This document shows, in pieces, positions 25,117-30,707 of a DNA stretch of 35,437 nt. Both the position numbers and the translations under genes were made by a program. This DNA is from Coriobacteriales bacterium (GTDB lineage: Bacteria > Actinomycetota > Coriobacteriia > Coriobacteriales > UBA8131), in NCBI GenBank assembly GCA_031268525.1, contig JAIRXA010000101.1:1-35437 (forward strand). Reading direction: 5' to 3'. Within the stretch, counting starts at the first letter, position 1. Each line of letters begins with the position of its first letter. Below the pieces are notes generated by a model that was not told the origin of the DNA, searched no databases, and worked only from the letters and a program-made list of their open reading frames with translations.

Positions 25117-25135
25117 CGCAGCCAAAAGTGCCAAA

Positions 25136-25166
25136 GTGCCAAAGGGGACGGTTCGATTTTGGCACA
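25136..25166 (+). repeat. REP-like palindromic unit, copy 1
   Basis: The 31-bp unit has inverted arms GTGCCAAA and TTTGGCAC around a GGGGACGGTTCGAT core. Its perfect reverse complement lies at 26420-26450. A slipped partial copy (GTGCCAAA, 25128-25135) precedes it. Units of this form (GTGCCAAAGGGGACGGTTC) resemble REP elements that occur in many bacteria, often linked with RAYT transposases; none is encoded here. Confidence 0.8.
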
Positions 25167-25426
25167 TACCATCGACCAGTGGCCGGGCCTCGAGAATGCT
25201 CTCAAGGATGGCAGGCTGCCACTCGATAATAATCGAGCAAAAGAACTGTATACGCCCCTTTGCAATCGGTCGCCGCAACTGGTTATTCTCCGACACTCAA
25301 GACGGTGCCCATGCCTCTACGGTGATCTATTCCATCGTCACCACTGCCAAGGGTAACGCCCTGAAGCCCCGTGAGTACCTGACCTGGCTCCTCGAGGAGT
25401 TGCCTAAGACCCAGGGAAGCAATTAA
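25167..25426 (+). pseudogene. IS66-family transposase, frameshifted C-terminal relic
   Basis: Two overlapping plus-strand frames together give the C-terminus of IS66 transposase. The first reads TIDQWPGLENALKDGRLPLDNNRAKE. The next frame continues IRPFAIGRRNWLFSDTQDG and AHASTVIYSIVTTAKGN, ending in EYLTWLLEELPKTQGSN. The shift lies near 25238-25247. DNNRAE, IRPFxIGRKNWLF and SDTxxGA are family hallmarks. Everything upstream, including the catalytic core and inverted terminal repeats, is absent. Homology begins right after REP copy 1. This cannot be an active element. Confidence 0.85.
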
Positions 25427-25445
25427 TCGGCACTTCCCTGGCGAT

Positions 25446-26318
25446 ACAAGTGGGCGAATCGTGGGTGTTGCCGCTCTCGATGGGAACTCAGCTGTCAATA
25501 TCAAGGCACGCAAAGCAGTCGTACTCACCACAGGAGGCTACGCTGGAAACTCAGCACTGGTGGAGATCTTGTATCCCACGTTCAAAAACGTTCGCGCCAA
25601 GTGCTCTCCTTCCGTCACAGGTGATGGTCTGGTCATGGCGGCAGAATGCAAGGCGGTGGTTATCCGCACCGGCACCTGTCCTGGCATGGAACCGGCGCTC
25701 AACTACGACAACGGCACGACACTCGTGTGGGACGCCATTTTGGTGGTATTGTGGTAAGCGATGAGGGCAAGTGCTTCCCTGCGGCAGATTTGCCGCATAT
25801 GAATGGTGGTACCGGACGCCTCTTGCAGGAACAGATCAACAAGCAGCAAAAATCCCTGGTACTGTGCAGTACTCTCCATGAACCCGATTCTGGAGATGAT
25901 GATGGAAGGGCCAAACAGCGCACAGCTTGAACAGGCTGACAGCATTGAGGAACTCGCCGCAAAGCTCGATATCCCTGCTGCCACCCTGCAAGAGACTGTC
26001 ACAAGCTATAACGGCTATTGCGCGGTAGGCGATGACCCGGAATTTGAACAAAAGGCCTTGGTGCCGCTGACTGAACCACCCTTTTATGGCGGTAGATTCG
26101 TCATCGCAACCACCCGGACCTTCGGTGGTCTCAAGACACATACCGACGTCCAGGTGCTTGGTTGGGCGCTAACCGAGGACGACGAGGTAACGACAGCCCC
26201 CATTTTGGGGCTTTATGCTGCCGGCGAGGTTGTTGAGTGGAACGCCTATACTGATTGGACCACCAGCAGAGCTCTCACCATGGGCCGCATTGCTGGACGC
26301 AACGCAGCTGCGGGTTAA
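25446..26318 (+). pseudogene. FAD-dependent fumarate-reductase/urocanate-reductase-like flavoprotein, decayed C-terminal half
   Basis: Starts in mid-protein with GRIVGVAALDG, KARKAVVLTTGGYAGN, GDGLVMAAE and WPGMEPALN-like sequence. The frame then shifts near 25738 (into GGIVVSDEGKCF) and shifts back near 25870 (into MNPILEMMMEGPNSAQLEQ). The end of the family is intact: YYGGRF-like PFYGGRFVIATTRTFGG, LYAAGEVVEWN, TMGRIAGRNAAAG, and stop. The FAD-binding N-terminus is missing. Families of such flavoproteins are expanded in Eggerthellaceae and use organic electron acceptors. With two shifts and no N-terminus it is non-functional. It follows the IS66 relic by about 20 bp. Confidence 0.85.
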
Positions 26319-26327
26319 GGCTGAGGG

Positions 26328-26358
26328 AGGGACGGGGCGCATCTGACGCCCCGTCCCT
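26328..26358 (+). terminator. Strong GC hairpin after the flavoprotein relic
   Basis: AGGGACGGGGCG (26328-26339), a 7-nt loop, and CGCCCCGTCCCT (26347-26358) form a perfect 12-bp stem 9 nt after the relic's stop codon. There is no T-run on either strand, so it may terminate weakly or act as an RNA stability element. Confidence 0.65.
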
Positions 26359-26419
26359 CTGGCATTGAGGCCGTAACCCAGTCGACAAAGGTCAAACCAT
26401 GTACCCTGCTGAAGTGTTT

Positions 26420-26450
26420 TGTGCCAAAATCGAACCGTCCCCTTTGGCAC
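26420..26450 (-). repeat. REP-like palindromic unit, copy 2 (inverted)
   Basis: Perfect reverse complement (31 of 31) of the unit at 25136-25166. On the minus strand it starts one base after the hydrolase stop codon, so its stem (GTGCCAAA/TTTGGCAC) would sit at the 3' end of that mRNA and could act as terminator or stabiliser. Confidence 0.8.
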
Positions 26451-26451
26451 A

Positions 26452-28104
26452 CTACCAGCCGAACTTATCTGCTTCCAGAAGGGGGCTTACTACGGTCTCG
26501 TTTCCGGTCAACTCGTCGTTGAAGAAGCGGATGCAGTCAATGGCCATCTGCTCGGTGGCTTCCCACTGCACGTTGTGGCCAACACCGGTATAGACGATGT
26601 ACTGTATCCAAGGCATACGGGCCTGCAGCGTATCCTTGGCGGTAAAGCTGCCGTCCAGCGACCCGCACACCAGCAAGGTGGGTACACCCGACCGGAAGTA
26701 GCAGGGCTTGACAGGATTGCTCGAAGGATTGCCATAGAGTCCGCCGAGGTCAGAGACACCAAAACCGCCGCCGATCCGGTCCCAGTCGGCGCGTGGCAGT
26801 GCCTGGCACTCCGCCATCTCGTAGGTTTTGAACACCGGGTCTATGGGGTTGTTGGTGCCGTACCAGGCTTCGACCCACCAATCGTAGGCTCGACCGTCGC
26901 TGTCGAATAAACCATTCAGTCCGTCGCCGTACATACCCATGCCGATGCCTCGTACCGAGATATCCTGGAGCATCGTGGATTCCCAGACCGCGTGTATAAC
27001 CCTATCGGGATACAGCGCCTCAAAGGTCTGGACGGCGCAGCTGCCCAGGGAGTGGCCGATGATGTCGGCACGGTTAATACCCTTGGCATCCATGAAAGCC
27101 GCGATGTCCGCTGCGTGGTCAAAGAGGGTGTAGAGGCCCGTATCGGGCTGGTCACTCTTGCCATGACCACGAAGGTCGATCATGTAGACATGAAAACCTG
27201 CCTCCACGAAATAGGGAGCGATCAAAGACCAGCTGCGGCTGTTGTCGGTCATGCCGTGAACCAGGACGAGAGGCCTGCCGTTGCTCGGGCCCATCTCCAC
27301 ATAGCACATCCTTATGCCGGTTGAGATGTTGATGTACTGCCGATGGCTGTTCCAGTCTGCCTGTGAGATGGTGTCAGGCGCTGATGACGAGAGAGACCAG
27401 AGCTGGTTGGCGCGGCCATGGTAGGGCCAGACGATGAGACGGGTACCCAGGGTGCTCGAATTACCCCACACATCAAGGGCATACCCATTGAGTGCCGACT
27501 TGATAACGAGGCCGTTTGGGGTCTCGGCAATAGCCCAGCGCTGGTTGAGACCGCCATGATCGGGCCACTGGATGACCGAAGCGCCAGCAGCCCCGCTGCT
27601 TCCCTGGATATCCAATACCTGATTGGAATGGCCGGCGGAGATGGCATAGTAGCCGGTGGTCTTGTCATAGGTGAAGGTAAAGATCTGGTTGTCCTGCTTG
27701 GTGGGCGCCCAGAGCAGCGCAGGTGAGCCAGCGGCCTGGCTCTTGCCCCGGATGTCTACGACGCGCTCTTCGGTGCTCACCAGCGAGTAGAGCTGCGAGC
27801 TGACGCCGTCAAGGTTGGTGGACGCGGCCTGTGGGCTGACGCTCGCTCCATCTTCGCTCTCATCCGCTGCCGGCTCCTCCGTCGCGCTATCGCTTGCTGC
27901 CGGCTCCTCCGTCACACTGTCGCTTGCTGCCGGTGCCTCCGTCGCCTCATCGGCCGACGGCAACAGCCCAACAACCTCATCGCCGCCAGCGGTCTCGGCG
28001 TAGGCGGATAGGGCACCGCCCAGCACAAGGGTGAACATCATCAGAGCTGCCAGTAGGATTGATAGGAGCTTCTTGCTGTACCTGCTGTACCTGCTGTACC
28101 TCAT
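26452..28104 (-). CDS. Secreted ricin-type lectin / alpha-beta hydrolase
   Basis: The 550-residue protein has a signal peptide (KK, hydrophobic core about 13-32, AYA cleavage near 36) and a Glu/Ala/Ser-rich low-complexity spacer (54-88). It then has a beta-trefoil RICIN domain (about 105-238) with NQIF, NQRW and NQLW QxW-type repeats, and an alpha/beta hydrolase domain (about 255-535). The triad is visible: S352 in GHSLGS, D484 in GSLDG and H510 in GVGHN; LVHGMTDNSRSW is the oxyanion region. The lectin part suggests carbohydrate binding at a surface; the ester or amide substrate is unknown. GGGAGG lies 6 nt before the ATG at 28104; an upstream in-frame extension is the promoter. It is expressed from a MerR-type promoter next to a MerR gene. 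Confidence 0.9.
   Translation of the reverse strand: MRYSRYSRYSKKLLSILLAALMMFTLVLGGALSAYAETAGGDEVVGLLPSADEATEAPAASDSVTEEPAASDSATEEPAADESEDGASVSPQAASTNLDGVSSQLYSLVSTEERVVDIRGKSQAAGSPALLWAPTKQDNQIFTFTYDKTTGYYAISAGHSNQVLDIQGSSGAAGASVIQWPDHGGLNQRWAIAETPNGLVIKSALNGYALDVWGNSSTLGTRLIVWPYHGRANQLWSLSSSAPDTISQADWNSHRQYINISTGIRMCYVEMGPSNGRPLVLVHGMTDNSRSWSLIAPYFVEAGFHVYMIDLRGHGKSDQPDTGLYTLFDHAADIAAFMDAKGINRADIIGHSLGSCAVQTFEALYPDRVIHAVWESTMLQDISVRGIGMGMYGDGLNGLFDSDGRAYDWWVEAWYGTNNPIDPVFKTYEMAECQALPRADWDRIGGGFGVSDLGGLYGNPSSNPVKPCYFRSGVPTLLVCGSLDGSFTAKDTLQARMPWIQYIVYTGVGHNVQWEATEQMAIDCIRFFNDELTGNETVVSPLLEADKFGW
27866..27955 (-). repeat. Three 30-bp in-frame repeats in the hydrolase spacer
   Basis: Units at 27866-27895, 27896-27925 and 27926-27955 each encode ten residues of the form E(E/A)PAASDS(V/A)T. 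Copy number could vary by slippage without changing frame, lengthening or shortening the stalk between the signal peptide and the lectin domain. Confidence 0.8.
28074..28100 (-). repeat. Three exact 9-bp repeats at the start of the hydrolase gene
   Basis: TGCTGTACC (plus strand) is repeated three times, encoding RYS-RYS-RYS directly after the initiator Met of the signal peptide. It adds positive charge to the n-region; gain or loss of a unit stays in frame. Confidence 0.85.
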
Positions 28105-28151
28105 AACGAGCCTCCCGATCTCAAGGTTCTGGATCCCTCCAGTTTCCCGGG

Positions 28152-28183
28152 AGTGTAGACTCTCAAGCATGCTTGAGAGTCAA
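28152..28183 (-). promoter_or_regulatory. MerR-type promoter with perfect 24-bp palindrome
   Basis: Minus strand TTGACT (-35, 28183-28178) and TACACT (-10, 28157-28152) are 20 bp apart, too long for normal RNA polymerase use. The spacer is filled by a perfect palindrome at 28158-28181, arms GACTCTCAAGCA and TGCTTGAGAGTC. This is the hallmark of promoters that MerR-family activators untwist. The predicted start is about 40 nt before the hydrolase ATG, and the merR gene ends 54 bp upstream of the -35. The rest of this 133-nt gap holds nothing else I recognise. Confidence 0.85.
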
Positions 28184-28237
28184 TGGCTGTTTCATGCCAC
28201 AGGTCTCAGAATCTGACCTGTCCAGATGGGGTCGGTC

Positions 28238-29062
28238 TTAATCTGCCAGGGGGAGGAGTATCTCCATCAGCCATTGCTCCTTATCGGTGATGCTCCAGCA
28301 ATCTATAACCGATCGTTCGAGGAGATAGCCTCGCAGACGGTGCCCCTGGGCCTGGGCCCATTCCTGCATGGCCTTCACGGTTTCGGGGATGCTGTCAAAG
28401 GGTCCTCGGTGATAACAGGAGACGGCCGAGAAGGCACTGAACTCGGCAAGCCGAACGGGAGGTTTCTGCTCGGGGTGCACCCGTATCAGCAGACGGGCAT
28501 CTCGCCAGCGGTCATGGTCACAATGGGGATAGGCAAGGTAGAGGGCACCGGTGGTGTAGAGGCCTTCTTTGGTGAGGCTGTGGCACAGGGTGGGATTGAT
28601 GAGCAGGTCGGTATAGTCCATGCCTGCGAATATCTCCGGTTTGACGATATAGTAGCTGGTAGCAGGGACCCGTTTGACACGTATCGGGCAGCTGTCCTGG
28701 GAGAAGACCTCTCGTGCCTCGTCTATCAGCTCGTGCCAGGAGACGATGGAATCCCGCATCATCTGGTACTTGTGGATTTCCTCATCAAGTTTTGCTGTCT
28801 GGGCGAGGAACCGGGCATCGAGCTTTTTAAGGTCATCGCGCCTGAGGAGGACAGGGATATCTTTCAGGAGATATCCGGTAACTTGATAGTAATCGAGTAA
28901 TTGTAGGAATTGTATCGTCTCGTTGGAGTAGTAGCGGTAGCCGCTGCTCTCGTCGGTCTGCGAAGGTTTTATCACGCCGATCTCGTCATAGTAGCGCAGC
29001 TTTGAGGGATTAACTTTGCATATCCTGCTGATCTCACCAATGGTGAAGAGCCCGTCTCTCAT
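28238..29062 (-). CDS. MerR-family transcriptional regulator with GyrI-like effector domain
   Basis: The N-terminal 75 residues are a MerR winged helix (LFTIGEISRICKVNPSKLRYYDEIG, then GYRYYS). A helical coiled coil follows (about 80-115, KKLDARFLAQTAKLDEEI), and residues 118-274 look like a BmrR/GyrI-type small-molecule-binding domain. There are no metal-sensing cysteine clusters of the MerR/ZntR kind, so an organic ligand is more likely. Upstream of the hydrolase on the same strand, it is the obvious regulator of the palindromic promoter at 28152-28183. Its own start region contains a tandem 15-bp repeat, and the ribosome binding site (GCGGGA) is weak. Confidence 0.88.
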   Translation of the reverse strand: MRDGLFTIGEISRICKVNPSKLRYYDEIGVIKPSQTDESSGYRYYSNETIQFLQLLDYYQVTGYLLKDIPVLLRRDDLKKLDARFLAQTAKLDEEIHKYQMMRDSIVSWHELIDEAREVFSQDSCPIRVKRVPATSYYIVKPEIFAGMDYTDLLINPTLCHSLTKEGLYTTGALYLAYPHCDHDRWRDARLLIRVHPEQKPPVRLAEFSAFSAVSCYHRGPFDSIPETVKAMQEWAQAQGHRLRGYLLERSVIDCWSITDKEQWLMEILLPLAD

Positions 29063-29072
29063 TGCTGTTCCC

Positions 29073-29102
29073 GCTTTCTCGACAGGGGCTTTCTCGACAG
29101 GG
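29073..29102 (-). repeat. 15-bp tandem repeat just upstream of merR
   Basis: GCTTTCTCGACAGGG is present twice in a row (29073-29087, 29088-29102) directly before the merR start. It covers the ribosome-binding-site region of merR. Confidence 0.85.
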
Positions 29103-29277
29103 GCATCTGGCTGTTTTCAGCCTGCAACCAGAACGGCGATGTTCCATCTTGAAAAATCTCTACAGTTCAAGGTTATCAGATGTTGAACCGGGCTGTTTGC
29201 CCAGAGCTAAAGACTCTTACCAGGCAGATTTCGTTGAGGTTGCCTGGACGATGTACCACGGTAGCGGAAATGTATGG
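29103..29277. other. Divergent intergenic region between merR and rpsT
   Basis: About 175 nt without a supported gene. On the plus strand it holds CTTGAA (29148-29153) and TTCAAG (29166-29171), 12 bp apart, plus TTGAA at 29183-29187. These half-sites resemble the CTCAAG/CTTGAG arms of the MerR operator near 28170, so merR may autoregulate here; this is weak. No -35/-10 pair for merR is convincing. A short open frame on the plus strand (29062-29280) shows no coding signs. Confidence 0.35.
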
Positions 29278-29283
29278 TAGAAT
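29275..29283 (+). promoter_or_regulatory. Extended -10 promoter of rpsT
   Basis: TGGTAGAAT (TG-N-TAGAAT) about 85 nt before the rpsT start. The leader that follows contains a near-complete inverted repeat, TTCAGCGC and GCGCTTGAA, which could fold in front of the start. Confidence 0.5.
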
Positions 29284-29367
29284 TCTCAGGTTCGCCTTTT
29301 CAGCGCCTCTTTTACTCCCACAAAAATGAGCGCTTGAAGATTCAGATGGATGAAAGGAACCAACAAC

Positions 29368-29631
29368 GTGGCAAACATCAAGAGCCAGAAGAAGCGCAAC
29401 AAAACCAATGAGAAGGCACGATTGCGCAATCGTGCCGTCAAGAGCGAACTGAAAACTGCGATTCGCACGGTACAGGATGCCGTGGCTGCCAATGACAGCG
29501 CCATCGCTCAGGAAAAGGCCAGCTACGCGAGCAAACTTCTCGACCAGGCTGTCTCAAAGGGCGTCATTCACAAGAACCAGGCCGCAAATCGTAAATCAGG
29601 TGTCGCCAAGCTCGCAAACAGCATTTCATAG
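29368..29631 (+). CDS. rpsT: 30S ribosomal protein S20
   Basis: S20 is a small basic helical protein binding 16S rRNA early in assembly. The product reads (M)ANIKSQKKRNKTNEKARLRN and ends KNQAANRKSGVAKLANSIS, both typical. A GTG start at 29368 gives 87 residues, the family length, and has AAAGGA about 10 nt upstream. An in-frame ATG six codons earlier would place this ribosome binding site inside the gene and add MKGTNN, which has no counterpart in the family. It is convergent with holA, 35 bp between stops, with only a weak shared hairpin. rpsT beside holA-comEC is the usual neighbourhood. Confidence 0.95.
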   Translation: MANIKSQKKRNKTNEKARLRNRAVKSELKTAIRTVQDAVAANDSAIAQEKASYASKLLDQAVSKGVIHKNQAANRKSGVAKLANSIS

Positions 29632-29666
29632 CGTCGGAGACGATTCGCGGACTCGCGTCAAGCATC

Positions 29667-30680
29667 TCAGAACGCCTGGGATCGTCCACAGACTCGCATC
29701 AGCCATCGTTCCATCTCCCGGCCGGTTTCCGGTCGGGATTTCATTCGTTGTTCCGTCTCTGGCGCCTGATGCAAAATGGCAATGAGCTCGCTTTCGTCGT
29801 AAATGCCGGCGCCCCTCATCGTGGTCCGTAATTGCCATTCAGGACGCTTCAGTGCGCCTGGTATATCAACGACACCCCGACTCTTCAGAGACTGTACCGA
29901 GAGTATCTCTCTAAGCTTCGTAAGACACTGGGCATACAGTCGCAAAATTGTCTGGTTAAGGGAGGCGGCAGGCGTCAGGCCCTCGATACGGTTCAGCAGT
30001 TGGAGACAGACCGCCAGGTTTCTGAGCGCAAGAGCGTCCGTCAGATCCCAGGGTTTTGGCTCAACGAGACGAGCAACGTTGCGATCAACATCCTGCGTGC
30101 GAATGCGATCGCGACCGAGGGCAATGAGGATGGAACTGAGCCTCTCAATTTCATTGGACAAAGCGACCGTCGAGGTACCGATGCGTTCTATGAGCGCATC
30201 ACCCGCCGCGCGATCAATCGACATCCCCTTCGTTCGAGCCAGTCTGACAATCAGGTCGGGGAGCTCGGATCGCTTGATCGCTGAGCAGTCGATGATGGCT
30301 TTCTCACCGATGGCGGCGACCGCCTTAAAGATGCGGGTGTTCTTTGCCAGAGAGCGCGCGCAGAGTACCAGCACCGTTGTAGGCATCGGCGCCTTCAGGT
30401 AGTCAACAAGGGCCTCGCTTATGTGTTTTGGAGCAGAATCGACATCTTTGAGCACTACGAGACGCGCCTCAGCCGCAAAGGGAAGGGTGTTCAGGGCGTC
30501 CAGCAGAGCATGTGACGAGCGCAACTCTCCGCCGATGAAGGTCTGCTGATTAAAACTCGGATCGCCCAGCTCGGCCATGCGATCGGTCAGGCGTTCGAGC
30601 ATCATTTTGACCTTCAGCTCATCATCTCCATTGAGGAGATAGGCCGCAAGCAGCGGTTTCTTATCTGTGCTCACCATCAT
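29667..30680 (-). CDS. holA: DNA polymerase III delta subunit
   Basis: HolA is the clamp-loader subunit that opens the beta clamp. The 337-residue product has the delta pattern: AYLLNGDDELKVKMMLERL (AAA+-like fold without a functional P-loop, as expected), the TLPFAAEARLVVLKDVD stretch (consensus TLPffs.rRlVvv.n), and the C-terminal helical collar domain with DLTDALALRN and GLTPAASLNQTILRLYAQ. The first of two adjacent ATG codons was taken as start. It lies 27 nt after comEC. Family identity is by sequence pattern and context; delta proteins are divergent. Confidence 0.88.
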   Translation of the reverse strand: MMVSTDKKPLLAAYLLNGDDELKVKMMLERLTDRMAELGDPSFNQQTFIGGELRSSHALLDALNTLPFAAEARLVVLKDVDSAPKHISEALVDYLKAPMPTTVLVLCARSLAKNTRIFKAVAAIGEKAIIDCSAIKRSELPDLIVRLARTKGMSIDRAAGDALIERIGTSTVALSNEIERLSSILIALGRDRIRTQDVDRNVARLVEPKPWDLTDALALRNLAVCLQLLNRIEGLTPAASLNQTILRLYAQCLTKLREILSVQSLKSRGVVDIPGALKRPEWQLRTTMRGAGIYDESELIAILHQAPETEQRMKSRPETGREMERWLMRVCGRSQAF

Positions 30681-30707
30681 TCGCTTTCGTTTGGGGCTGT
30701 TTGTCTC

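Noticed and set aside
25446..26318. Programmed frameshifting in the flavoprotein
   Set aside because: The N-terminal half is missing, there are two separate shifts without slippery sites, and it sits beside a broken transposase.
29062..29280. 72-codon plus-strand open frame between merR and rpsT
   Set aside because: No ribosome binding site, no recognisable protein, and it covers the probable promoter region.
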